Positions 47,297 to 57,422 of a stretch of 64,000 bases of DNA are shown here, in pieces. Where the stretch lies: positions 60,780-124,779 of the forward strand of contig JBDPYZ010000008.1 in the NCBI GenBank assembly GCA_047291315.1. Reading direction: 5' to 3'. Source of the stretch: Arsenophonus fragariae. Lineage in GTDB: Bacteria > Pseudomonadota > Gammaproteobacteria > Enterobacterales > Enterobacteriaceae. Below the pieces are notes generated by a model, which was not told the origin of the DNA, did no database searches, and saw only the letters and a program-made list of their open reading frames with translations. Positions within the stretch are counted from its first letter, which is position 1; every line of letters begins with the position of its first letter. The position numbers and the translations under genes were made by a program.

Positions 47297-48556
47297 TTAA
47301 GAACGTTTCATGAAATCGAAAAATTCATCATTCGTCTTCGTCATGGCTAATTTATTAATTAAAAATTCCATTGCATCAATTTCACCCATAGGATGAATAA
47401 TTTTGCGCAATATCCACATCTTTTGTAACTCATCGGATAAGGTTAATAATTCTTCCTTACGAGTACCAGAACGATTATAATCAATCGCCGGGAAAACACG
47501 TTTTTCTGCTATTTTTCGCGACAAATGTAACTCCATATTTCCGGTGCCCTTGAACTCTTCATAGATCACTTCATCCATTTTGGAGCCGGTATCAACTAGT
47601 GCTGTAGCAATTATCGTTAGGCTTCCACCTTCTTCTACATTACGTGCAGCACCAAAAAAACGTTTTGGACGGTGCAAAGCATTTGCATCAACCCCACCAG
47701 TTAATACTTTTCCAGAGGACGGAACCACTGTGTTGTAGGCACGAGCAAGACGCGTAATCGAATCTAAAAGGATGATAACATCTTTTTTATGTTCAACTAA
47801 ACGCTTAGCTTTTTCTATTACCATTTCAGCAACCTGAACATGACGAGATGCAGGTTCATCAAAGGTTGATGCAATGACCTCACCTTTAACCAGACGTTGC
47901 ATTTCGGTCACTTCTTCTGGCCGCTCATCAATTAACAGCACCATCAAAACACAGTCTGGATAGTTATTGGCAATATTAGCCGCAATATTCTGCAATAACA
48001 TGGTCTTACCTGCTTTTGGTGGAGCAACAATTAAACCACGCTGCCCACGACCAATCGGTGCGGCCAAATCCAGAACTCTAGCTGTCAAATCTTCTGTTGA
48101 TCCATTGCCACGTTCCATACGTAGACGGTTATTAGCATGTAGCGGTGTCAGGTTTTCGAACAGGATTTTACTACGGGCGTTTTCAGGCTTATCAAAATTG
48201 ACTTCATTAACTTTTAGTAGGGCAAAATAGCGTTCTCCTTCCTTAGGAGGACGAATTTTTCCTGATATGGTATCTCCCGTTCGTAGATTAAAGCGACGAA
48301 TCTGACTAGGAGAAACATAAATATCGTCAGGACCTGCTAGATAGGAGCTGTCAGCAGAACGAAGGAATCCAAATCCATCCTGCAAAATTTCTAGCACGCC
48401 ATCACCAAAAATATCTTCTCCACTTTTCGCATGCTGCTTCAAAATCGAGAAAATAATATCCTGTTTTCTCATGCGGGCTAGATTCTCTAGCCCCATACTT
48501 TCGCCAAGAATAATCAATTCAGATACCGGCGTATTTTTTAATTCGGTAAGATTCAT
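47297..48556 (-). CDS. rho: Transcription termination factor Rho
   Basis: Hexameric RNA-dependent ATPase that terminates untranslated transcripts. The N-terminal helical and cold-shock RNA-binding domains include the conserved DGFGFLR near residue 60. The Walker A PPKAGKTMLLQ is near 180, the Walker B LLIDERPEEVTEM near 208, and the R-loop region RKIAEKRVFPAIDYNRSGTR near 350. Length 419 equals E. coli Rho. Autoregulatory leader signals (rhoL) cannot be seen in the 575-base upstream region. Confidence 0.98.
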   Translation of the reverse strand: MNLTELKNTPVSELIILGESMGLENLARMRKQDIIFSILKQHAKSGEDIFGDGVLEILQDGFGFLRSADSSYLAGPDDIYVSPSQIRRFNLRTGDTISGKIRPPKEGERYFALLKVNEVNFDKPENARSKILFENLTPLHANNRLRMERGNGSTEDLTARVLDLAAPIGRGQRGLIVAPPKAGKTMLLQNIAANIANNYPDCVLMVLLIDERPEEVTEMQRLVKGEVIASTFDEPASRHVQVAEMVIEKAKRLVEHKKDVIILLDSITRLARAYNTVVPSSGKVLTGGVDANALHRPKRFFGAARNVEEGGSLTIIATALVDTGSKMDEVIYEEFKGTGNMELHLSRKIAEKRVFPAIDYNRSGTRKEELLTLSDELQKMWILRKIIHPMGEIDAMEFLINKLAMTKTNDEFFDFMKRS

Positions 48557-49132
48557 AATGGTGGGTTCTTAAACTCGGGGTATATTTTTTGAACTATGAA
48601 CAATAAATAGTATAGCAATCTCTAAGTGCCTATTTAAATAAAAATACAAAAATCTTAACGATTCTTGATGAATATATCAATTTCATTAGAATATGAATTC
48701 ATGTAGTAGCAGTAATTTGTTAATTTACTACCTTAGATAACATCCTTTATACAGCAAAGACAGAATAAGACTATAAGAACTGAGCTCATAATTGATGAGA
48801 AAATCTCACTTTATACTTCTTAGCCCTACACAACAGCACCAAGCAAATAACAAATGGAACATGTCTTTCTAAAAGAATTATCTCTCTATGGGAGTAAATG
48901 GAATTCAATCCATTGTAGGATATAGATTATCCAGAGATAACAAATATGTCTACACAATAGAATATTCAACATGTACATATTAAGAGAAAAACACGTATCA
49001 TATAATGGTACTAAGTTACCATGCTTCAAAGCAGACGTCTAGCTATGAATTGCATAAAAAGCAGACGTCTAACAGGAAATTGAGAAAAATATTGGCCTAC
49101 TAAAATGTCTGTTGTTAATATTTTATGGGAAA
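48557..49132. other. Non-coding region between trxA and rho
   Basis: 576 bases with no credible gene. The rho leader peptide rhoL of E. coli is not recognisable. It should contain the trxA terminator and the rho promoter and attenuator region. A 14-base direct repeat (AAAGCAGACGTCTA) occurs twice at 49028-49041 and 49058-49071, exactly 30 bases apart, each copy containing the palindrome AGACGTCT. Confidence 0.6.
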
Positions 49133-49459
49133 TTAGATGTTTTCGTCTAAAAATTCTTTTAATTGAGTTTTAGACAAAAGACCAACTTGCTTATTAACCA
49201 GCCCACCGTCTTTAAAAAGCACTAAAGTAGGAATGCTACGAATAGCATATTTAGTCGCTGTTTCAGGATTATCATCAACATTCAATTTCCCAATGATCAA
49301 TTTAGCTGCATATTCATCAGCAATTTCTTCTAAAATGGGAGCAATCATTTTACAAGGACCGCACCATTCTGCCCAAAAATCAACTAATACTGGCTTTACT
49401 GCCCCTAGGGCTTTTATATTAAAACAACCATCAGATAGATGAATAACTTTGTCGCTCAT
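49133..49459 (-). CDS. trxA: Thioredoxin 1
   Basis: Cytosolic protein disulfide reductant for ribonucleotide reductase, PAPS reductase and others. The active site WCGPCK lies at residues 32-37 after FWAEWC, the cis-Pro is in IRSIPTLVLF near 76, and the 108-residue length is within one residue of E. coli. GGAG sits about 8 bases before the ATG. It is divergent from rhlB and precedes rho, as in E. coli. Confidence 0.97.
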   Translation of the reverse strand: MSDKVIHLSDGCFNIKALGAVKPVLVDFWAEWCGPCKMIAPILEEIADEYAAKLIIGKLNVDDNPETATKYAIRSIPTLVLFKDGGLVNKQVGLLSKTQLKEFLDENI

Positions 49460-49580
49460 TGCGATACTCCAAGGATAAAATTTTTATACCGTTTCAGTCT
49501 AACATTAATTTAACCATATTTGCTTTATTTCAAACAATCTTCTTTCATAAAGCATCCGTTAACTGATATTCTAACACACT

Positions 49581-50867
49581 ATGAGTAAAACACATTTGAC
49601 AGAAAAAAAGTTTATAGACTTCGCCCTACACCCTGAGGTTATTGAAGCCCTTAATAAAAATGGCTTTCATAATTGTACGCCGATACAAGCGTCAACATTG
49701 CCTTTTACTGTCGAAGGCCGTGATGTTGCGGGGCAGGCACAAACAGGAACGGGTAAGACATTGGCTTTTCTTACCTCAACATTTCATTATTTACTAACAC
49801 ATCCAACAAATTCAGAACGTCAAGTTAATCAACCTAGAGCACTGATTATGGCTCCCACTCGGGAATTAGCAGTTCAAATATATACCGACGCAAAAGAATT
49901 AGCTGCTATAACAGGCTTAAAAATGGGCTTAGCTTATGGTGGTGATGGCTACGACGAACAACTGCATGCGCTCCAATCGGGAGTAGATATTCTTATCGGT
50001 ACCACCGGGCGCTTAATCGATTATACTAAACAAGGCCACATTCATTTAGGTCTGATTCAGGTGGTTGTACTTGATGAGGCTGACCGTATGTATGATCTGG
50101 GTTTTATTAAAGATATTCGTTGGCTATTTCGTCGAATGCCACCCGCCATCCAACGTTTGAATTTACTCTTTTCCGCAACACTTTCTTATCGTGTTCAAGA
50201 ACTGGCATTTGAACAAATGAATCAACCCGAATATATTGAGGTAGAACCTCAACAGAAAACAGGTTATCGCATTAAAGAAGAACTTTTCTATCCTTCTAAC
50301 GAAGAAAAAATGCGTCTGTTACAAACGTTAATCGAGGAAGAGTGGCCCGAAAGATGTATGATTTTTGCTAATACCAAACATCGCTGTGAAGATCTCTGGG
50401 CACATCTTGCTGCTGATGGTCACCGCGTTGGCCTACTTACCGGCGATGTGGCACAGAAAAAACGGCTACGTATTCTTGAACAGTTCACTCAAGGCCATTT
50501 AGATATCTTAGTTGCAACAGATGTTGCCGCCAGAGGTTTACATATCCCATCTGTCACTCATGTATTTAATTATGATCTGCCTGATGATTGTGAAGATTAT
50601 GTTCATCGTATCGGTCGTACCGGGCGCGCTGGTGAAAGTGGTCATTCGATTAGCCTGGCTTGTGAAGAATATTCTTTAAATCTACCTGCTATTGAAGATT
50701 ATATTCAGCATCAAATCCCTGTTAGCAAATACAATAGTGAGGCATTATTACAAGATTTACCTACACCAAAAGCACGTCGTCGTCCACGTACTAACGGAAC
50801 ACGTCGTAACAATGGTAGACAAAGCCGACAAAACAATTCACGCAACAATCGTAAACGTCCGAGCTAA
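49581..50867 (+). CDS. rhlB: ATP-dependent RNA helicase RhlB
   Basis: DEAD-box helicase of the RNase E degradosome that unwinds structured RNA for PNPase. Motif I AQTGTGKT is at 53-60, motif Ia PTRELA near 92, DEAD at 165-168 (VLDEADRM), SAT near 190 and HRIGRTGRAG near 342. The last about 35 residues form an Arg/Asn-rich RNA-binding tail. Length 428 against 421. gppA follows after 8 bases, but it is a pseudogene. Confidence 0.97.
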   Translation: MSKTHLTEKKFIDFALHPEVIEALNKNGFHNCTPIQASTLPFTVEGRDVAGQAQTGTGKTLAFLTSTFHYLLTHPTNSERQVNQPRALIMAPTRELAVQIYTDAKELAAITGLKMGLAYGGDGYDEQLHALQSGVDILIGTTGRLIDYTKQGHIHLGLIQVVVLDEADRMYDLGFIKDIRWLFRRMPPAIQRLNLLFSATLSYRVQELAFEQMNQPEYIEVEPQQKTGYRIKEELFYPSNEEKMRLLQTLIEEEWPERCMIFANTKHRCEDLWAHLAADGHRVGLLTGDVAQKKRLRILEQFTQGHLDILVATDVAARGLHIPSVTHVFNYDLPDDCEDYVHRIGRTGRAGESGHSISLACEEYSLNLPAIEDYIQHQIPVSKYNSEALLQDLPTPKARRRPRTNGTRRNNGRQSRQNNSRNNRKRPS

Positions 50868-50875
50868 TAAACATT

Positions 50876-52310
50876 ATGTTAAAATCATCGCTTTACGCAG
50901 CAATCGATCTTGGTTCTAACAGCTTTTATATGCTAGTAGTACGAGAAATTTCTGGTTATGTACAGACCCTTGCTCGCATAAAGCGTAAAGTCAAGCTGAC
51001 CGCAGGTCTTGATGAAAATAACTATTTATCTCAACAAACAATGGATCGTGGCTGACAATGTTTGCATTTTTTTCCGAGTATTTATAAGATATTCCTACTG
51101 AACAAGTACAAATTGTCGCTACAGCAACACTTCGTCTCGCTAAGAATGCCGACTTTTTTATTTTTTATTAAACAAGGAGAAAATATTCTAGGGCACCCCA
51201 TCAGAATTATTACTGGAAAAGAAGAAGCTCAACTCATTTATCAGGGGGTAACACATACCACTGGCAGTTCAGATAAACGATTAGTGATAGATATCGGCGG
51301 GGCAATTACTGAAATCATTACCACTACCCACCATGTTAAACATAGTCAACTTGTTAGCTTTAATATGGGTTGTGTTACCTGGCTTGAATACTATTTTAAA
51401 GATCGTAATCTGACCGAAGAAAATTTTGCTCAAGCTTAAACTGCCGCACATAAGATTATTAAACCTATAGCGAGCCGACTTATTAGGAAAGATTGGCAAA
51501 TTTGTGTCGGCGCTTCAGGTACAATATAGGCTATTCAAGAAATTATGCTGCCAGCTGGCATCGATGAGCGTATTACGCTAGATAATTACAATTATTAAAA
51601 AAACGGTGATCACCTCTGAAAAATTAGAAGAGTTGGAAATCAAAGGATAAACGCTAGAGCGCACACTAATTTTTCCCAGTGGTTTAGCTATTCTAATTGC
51701 CATATTTGCAAGAATTAAAAATCGATTATATGATATTGGCAGGCTAAGCATTGCGCGAAAGATTAATCTATAATATACTTGCAAAATAAAATATAAGCGC
51801 AATCACAGTAGCTAATATTCAACATAGTTTTGAAATTGATATTGAACAAGCTAATATATCGTGATAATCACCAAGTTGATGAGTTATAAAAAGGTGCCAG
51901 TGCTCTACATTAAATTGGCTTAAGTATTTGACGCTCGTCATGCTACTAACCATGCCCACTTTCTCATCAGCCATTTTGATATACCAGGTTATACACTTAC
52001 GCAAAAACGCTTGTTAGCGATTTGCGAAAAAACCACACTGGCCCAATTGAGTTAGCGGAACTGACCCAACATGCTATTCTTCTTTGCCGGCTTTTAAGAC
52101 TCACAATTATTTTTACTCTCCCCACGTCGTGACAATACCATACCGTTATTACGCCTTAGAGCAAATAAAGAAACCTTAATCTTTGCATTACCCCATCAAT
52201 GGTTATTGGAACATCCACTCTGTTATGAAAATTTACAGCAAGAAATCCAATGGCAAAGTAATATCAATTGGCCTTTAATATTAGAAGAACAAACTGAATT
52301 AACACAATAA
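50876..52310 (+). pseudogene. gppA: Guanosine pentaphosphatase GppA, heavily decayed
   Basis: GppA converts pppGpp to ppGpp in the stringent response. The frame from ATG 50876 begins well (YAAIDLGSNSF) but meets TGA at 51053-51055, where E. coli has Trp (RGWQCL). Further on come a frameshift, a TAA in the EYL-DIP segment, a better-preserved block (51170-51439, IDIGGA with Ile for Ser in the phosphate loop), and many more stops and shifts. The homology runs to a C-terminal segment ending TAA at 52308-52310. It is clearly non-functional and an older loss than rep. It sits in the conserved rhlB-gppA-rep order, converging on rep. Confidence 0.93.
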
Positions 52311-52336
52311 GCTAAATCTTTTTTATTTAGCTAAAT

Positions 52337-54356
52337 TTATTTTTTATTTAACCCCAATCTGGCTCTAATATCAGCAATCGCAGACTGCCTTTTTTCCATT
52401 CGCTGCTCTGCTGTCACTATTTTTTTATTTTGCTCCCAGATCAAATCATCTTGCAGTAATTCATGTAAAAAGCGACTAATCTCTGGTCGAATAAGCTCAC
52501 CATATTGCCGACGTTCCCGACAATGAGTAAAAATAATGCTCTTTGAGCCCGGGTTATGCCCACATAAGCAAGCCGACGTTCTTCATCGATATTATCTTCA
52601 TCAATACTGGTTTGATGAGGTAATAATCCTTCTTCCATACCCACTAAAAAAACGTAAGAAAATTCGAGTCCCTTTGAAGCATGCAAAGTCATTAATTGTA
52701 CCTGATCTAAATCTTCAGCCGTTCCTCCATACCCCATCATGTCTCGTAATGTAAAGCGTGATACAACCTGCGATAAAAACATCGCCTCATCGATATCATT
52801 GCCATTAATCATTTCATCCATCCAGCAAAACAGTTGATTAACATTCTTCATCCTCATCTCAGCTGCTTTGATACTATTTGATGTCTCATATAACCAGCCT
52901 TCATAATCTATGTCATGCAGTAATTTCTGACCGCAAGCAGTGGCTCGCGTTCAGCTCGTTTGGCAATATTAACTAACCAATAGGTGAAATGTTGCAATGC
53001 AGTCAAACCGTGACCAGTTAATGTCTGTTCAAGTCCGACATCAAAGCTAGCAGCAAACAGGCTTTTTTGGCTAAAAATCGCACATTCCCCCAATTTTTGG
53101 ATTGTTTTCGGCCCAATTTCACGTTTTGATGTATTAACTATGCGGAGAAATGCTCTATTATCATCTGGATTAGTTAGTATCCGCAAATAAGCCAATATAT
53201 TTTTGATTTCTGAACGTGAAAAAAAGGAAGTTCCACCTGAAATACGGTAAGGAATACGGTTTTGTAACAACAATTTTTCAAATATTCGTGATTGATGGTT
53301 ACCTCGATATAAAATAGCATAATCTTTATATTGAATTTTATTGACAAAATGGTGAGCAACCAATTCGCCAATAACCCGCTCTGCTTCATGATCTTCATTG
53401 TTAGCAGTAATAATTTTTAGCACTTCACCATAACCCAGTTCAGAAAATAGCTTTTTATCAAAAACATGCGGATTATTAGAAATTAGTATATTCGCGGATT
53501 TCAAAATGCGGCCAGAAGAACGATAATTTTGCTCCAATTTAATCACATTAAGCTTAGGGAAGTCGGTTTTTAGTAAAGCTAAATTTTGCAGTTGGGCGCC
53601 ACGCCAGGAATAAATAGATTGATCATCATCATCAACAACAACGGTAAAACGTCCACGTTTACCGACTAACAATTTAACCAGTTGATACTGGCTAGTATTG
53701 GTATCTTGATATTCATCCACCAGCAGATAACGGATCTTTTGCTGCCAACGCGAACGTATCTCTTCATTCTCACCTAGCAAACGGGTTAGTTTAGTAATTA
53801 AATCATCAAAATCCAGAACATTGCAGCTCGAAAAATGTAATTCATAACGCCGATAACATTCAGCAAATCGCTGTTCTTGTTCTGATTTTACCTGCGCCAT
53901 AACTTGTCTGACAGTTAATAGATCACCTTTCCAGTCAGAGATTGTTGACACTAACTGGTGTAACAGATCTTTATCTTCTGCCAATAAATCAAAGGTTAGC
54001 TCTTTAAGTAACGCCATTTGATCGTGTTCATCAAATAATGAAAAATTGCCCTTTATGCCTAATGCGCTATGTTCCCGTTTAATAATTTCCAACCCTAAGG
54101 TATGAAAAGTTAAAACAATTAATCCTCTAGTTTCTTTTTTTCCTAACGTTTGCCCAATCCGCTCTTTCATCTCTCTGGCGGCTTTATTGGTAAAAGTGAC
54201 CTCCACCACCTGACGTGGTAAATAACCACGATGACGAATTAAGTAGGCTATTTTATTGGTAATAACCCGAGTCTTACCTGACCCAGCCCCAGCCAGCACT
54301 AAACACGCGCCGTCAACATATTCAACCGCTTGTTGTTGATTGTAATTTAATCGCAT
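52337..54356 (-). pseudogene. rep: ATP-dependent DNA helicase Rep, two frameshifts
   Basis: Rep is the accessory replicative helicase that clears protein blocks ahead of the fork. The start MRLNYNQQQAVEYV and the SF1 motifs are present: AGAGSGKTRVITNK, VDEYQDTN, DDDDQSIYSWRGA. One base is missing at about 52920-52922, ending the first frame after 482 residues; the right frame continues LHDIDYEGWLYET. A second shift at about 52528-52536, after GITRAQRAL, scrambles the C-terminus. The lost frame can be read on through RERRQYGELIRPE to TAA at 52337. The product of the first frame lacks motifs V-VI, so no helicase activity is expected. Otherwise it is well conserved, so inactivation looks recent. 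Confidence 0.93.
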
Positions 54357-54360
54357 AGGG

Positions 54361-54673
54361 CATTAACTGAGCATTTTTCATTATTTGTCATAATGTAAAA
54401 TTGTATCAAAAAGTAAAACAGTAAAAAATGTATTGACATCCTTGTACTTTTATTTCAGCAGAGCATTATCATTTTGGTCTGCCGGATGTGGACAACAGGA
54501 CAGGACAAAACAGACCGGTGACATCCTTTGGCCACTACGAGCCTGACAGGGAGATTATTGTCGCTTTGTCCTTCTTCATCTTTAAAGATCGAAGGGTATC
54601 TTTGGCTTCGTTTAATGGAAAGCCCGTATTCACAAGATTGATCAAAGCTGAATATCAAGTTTAGAGGGACTAT
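54361..54673 (+). other. Non-coding left flank of the IS110-family remnant
   Basis: About 310 bases between rep and the transposase start, visibly richer in G+C from 54455 onward than the neighbouring DNA. Elements of the IS110 group encode a structured guide (bridge) RNA in a non-coding end next to the recombinase gene. This stretch, with complementary AGGACAA (near 54500) and TTGTCCT (near 54567) segments, is the obvious place to look. The element is dead, so any RNA would be a relic. The exact left end of the element is not determined. Confidence 0.3.
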
Positions 54674-55635
54674 ATGCCATTTTTCTTAGGTATTGATATT
54701 GCGAAAAACAAGTTTGATGGGGCTCTGTTAGATTCTGATAAGTATCGCACTAAAGTATTTACAAATATTCACAGGCCGGATTTCAAGACCTTTTCTCTTG
54801 GATCAACAAATATGATACCAAAGAAATAGGCGCCTGCCTTGAAGCAACAGGGGATTATGGTACGGGGCTGGCAACTTTTTTATTCAACTACGGCATCCGT
54901 GTTAGCGTTGTTAATCCTGCATAAATAAAAGGTTTTGTGAAATCAGAACTATCTCGCACAAAAACTGATAAGGTTGATGCAAAATTGATCGCGCGCTTTT
55001 GTAAAGCACTCGCTCCGGGTTCCTGGAGCTCGCTACCTGAGCCAGTTCAACAGCTGTAGGCGCTTGCCAGAGGTAACGAAATGCTCCGGATGGAATGCAA
55101 CAGGCTGGAGAGCACAAACTTCGGTGTATTACCCCCTCTATTGAAAAAACAATAAAATTCCTGAGAGATGAAATCCGAACTCTTCAAAAAAAATTAAGGA
55201 ACATATCAATAGTGATCCGAAATTACGTGATAAGAGTAAACTCTTAAAGTCAATTCCGGGAATCGGTGACACAACCACGACACAGATACTTTCTTTTATA
55301 ACCAGCCATGACTTCAGTAAAGCAAAGGAAGTCGCAGCTTTTTTAGGACTGAACCTTCAGCAACATCAATCGAGGAGTTCGGTAAGAAGAAAAGCACGAT
55401 TATCCAAAACAGGCGATAGTCGTTTACGTACCGCTTTTTATATGCCGGCAGTAATTGCCATGCGCTATAACCCAACCGTCCGGATGTTTAACCAGCATCT
55501 GCTTGCTGTGGGTAAACCTAAAATGCTGGTAGTCGGTACCGTCATGAGAAAACTCGTTTATATTATTTATAGTGTTTTAAAATCAGGAAAGCCTTTTACT
55601 TCTGAACTGGCCAGAAAATTATTTAACACACAAGA
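54674..55635 (+). pseudogene. IS110-family transposase remnant
   Basis: A DEDD recombinase of the IS110 family, readable in pieces. The N-terminus is FFLGIDIAKNKFD (first Asp). A frameshift near 54785 leads to LEATGDYG (Glu) and SELSRTKTDKVDAKLIARF (the two later Asp). The C-terminal Transposase_20 domain reads SIPGIGDTTTTQILSF, AAFLGLN, SSVRRKARLSKTGD and GTVMRKLVYIIYSVLKSGKPF. At least two in-frame stops (TAA near 54922, TAG near 55057) and about three frameshifts make it inactive. The 3' end runs into the IS605-type right end near 55640. Whether it belongs to the IS110 or the IS1111 subgroup cannot be decided. Confidence 0.88.
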
Positions 55636-55639
55636 GGGT

Positions 55640-56895
55640 ATCTCCCCCGCCCTAAAAGGCGAGGATTCCACTACGTTCAGACCAGAGTCTGATTCGTCTC
55701 GGTGGGTTCCTCTGCTTCAACGGACGGCCTGACTGCACCATTCCTCCACAGGCATGCACTACCGCTAAAATGTTACGAGCGCCGTTTACATCGGCGCTCA
55801 GTATATCCGCATACCTTGAAACACGAATTTACTTTGTGACAGGCGGTTTTCTTTCACTCTATGACCATAGCAAGCGTATCTCTTGCTGGTATAAGCACCG
55901 GAGGTACGCCTAACTAACATCTGACCTCCGCGCCAGAGCTGCTTATACTCAAGCTCACGGCGCATTTCGTACCAGCCCTGATCCAATATCGAACGGTTTA
56001 ACCCGGATTTTGCACGTACATTGCTCCCATGCTGTTCCGCCGTACCTTTCGCCGATTTCGACATATTGCTGATCTTCGTTGTGGTTTTATGAAAGTAGTC
56101 GCGGCGGATGCTGGTGATATGTGGGATAGTCGCGGGATTTTCCGTCTCTGTTTCTGCCAGTTGTTCCTGAATTTGACTTTGCAGCTTAACTGGCGCTGAA
56201 GCTTTGCCAGCTTATTCTGATTCTTTTAAAACTGTTAACAGACGGGCATATCGTGCCATCGGACAACGTAGTCAGTTTTACCACATCTGCATCGAGTCCA
56301 ACCATAGACGGTGATTTATGATGCAGTTCGACGACTTCACATTCTGTCTAGATACTGACATATCATTTCCCACATGACTGGCTAACAGTAACGTTTGTTC
56401 ACCTCACCAATTACTTCGCGGCTGTTGCGATAGCGTATCCATCTGAGTTTCGGCAGTGAAATTCGGAAGTGTTCCTGATCCAGTTTCACACCTTGCGGAT
56501 AGTGGAAGACATCGTTCTGACCACGTTTTTGAAACAGGGGAATGCTGCACTTTTCTGGAAGAAGTTTTTGTAGGCACGCTCCAGATCTTTTAGCGACTAC
56601 TGCAATGGCTATGATGGCGCTACTTTAAGTCATTGCGTATCGGTATCAGTTTTCCATTCAATGAGCCATGAAGCTATTTTTGTGTACGGGATATATTTTT
56701 CCCCCCGCTTCATGGTTCTCGTTCTGGAGTGCAAGAGCACGCTTGAAAACGAAACGACAAGCCCCAGCGTAACGCTGTATATCACGCTCCGGCTGACCAT
56801 TTGTTCTTAACTGGAATTTGTAGGCTTGTAGTCGTTTCATATCGTCTATTATACTTTGATCTATGATAAAGAAACTAATATTAGACGCGGCCCAC
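55640..56895 (-). mobile_element. IS605-type (tnpB-only) element remnant
   Basis: Minus-strand element made up of a tnpB gene followed by an imperfect hairpin. The hairpin at 55645-55664 (arms CCCCGCC/GGCGAGG with one A-C mismatch around a T-A-rich loop) is the usual right-end structure of IS200/IS605 elements. No tnpA (Y1 transposase) is present, so it was a non-autonomous tnpB-only copy. It lies against the 3' end of the IS110 remnant, suggesting insertion into or beside it. The left end is only approximate. Confidence 0.7.
55675..56840 (-). pseudogene. tnpB: TnpB (IS605 OrfB) remnant
   Basis: TnpB is an RNA-guided nuclease and the ancestor of Cas12. The start MKRLQAYKFQLRTNG at 56840 and the following ERDIQRYAGACRFVFKRAL helix region are typical. 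The central part can only be followed in fragments, with several stops and shifts. Near the end, in 55798-56064, the block RSILDQGWYEMRREL and LWRGGQM is clear. The zinc finger after KENRLSQSKF has lost its cysteines, and the last Asp block NGARNILA lies at about 55780. It has no catalytic potential. Such elements make a guide RNA from the tnpB 3' end and right end; here it would be a relic. Confidence 0.85.
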
Positions 56896-56906
56896 ACTGC
56901 GTATTC

Positions 56907-57336
56907 CTAATACATGTTCATTTGGTGTTTGTTACTAAATATCGCCACAAAATTTTTGATCAGGATGCTATCGAAAAGTTCCGGAGGTACTTTGGGTTCC
57001 GTCTGCAACGATTTTGACGTTGAACTGGTTGAGATGGAGGAAGAACTTTTGATCATGTTGTTGCCCCAATCCAGTGCCGCCCCTGGCTTCAGCGTATCTG
57101 AATGCTCAACGAATAAGGGCGTGACACATACAGCGTTTTGCTTCGTCGTGATCGTCCCGATATTGCTACTCGACATTATTACAAAGGCGTTCTGTGGACA
57201 TCGAGCTACTTTGCGAGTAGTTGCGGCGGTGCGCCAATATCAATCATCCGGAATACATTGAGCAGCAGCAAAATCCAAGTTAGTCGGAAAACCACACCGT
57301 AAAACTTCTATAGGAATGAATTCAACTATTAGTTTC
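56907..57336 (-). pseudogene. Unidentified gene fragment, Ser/Thr-rich
   Basis: A minus-strand frame is open from a TAG at 57336 to a stop at 56907, interrupted only by TGA at 57240-57242. The 89-codon part from ATG 57176 starts MSSSNIGTITTKQN and includes a Ser/Thr-rich stretch (SSSSISTSSTSKS) followed by a more ordinary segment. Codon use and G+C look unlike the flanking chromosomal genes. A 115-codon plus-strand frame (56914-57261) overlaps it and looks less protein-like to me. I do not recognise the family. It lies between the tnpB remnant and yicC and is probably a passenger or remnant brought in with the mobile DNA. Confidence 0.35.
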
Positions 57337-57422
57337 TATTTATACTTTTATCCTAAACCATAAAATTTACTTTCAATAGTTGATATATGATATTGTGAAA
57401 TTCAATGGATCCATCTAAAAAT

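Noticed and set aside
49028..49071. Direct repeats as a CRISPR array
   Set aside because: Only two 14-base copies with a 16-base spacer, no further units and no cas genes nearby.
50692..50919. 75-codon plus frame over the 3' end of rhlB and start of gppA
   Set aside because: It is an out-of-frame reading of the Arg-rich rhlB tail.
54455..54658. 67-codon minus-strand frame upstream of the IS110 transposase
   Set aside because: Lies antisense in the non-coding end of the element, shows no domain, and is better explained as a chance frame in element DNA.
56914..57261. 115-codon plus-strand frame with hydrophobic segments
   Set aside because: Overlaps the minus-strand frame I judged more protein-like, has no ribosome-binding site, and begins in the mobile-element margin.
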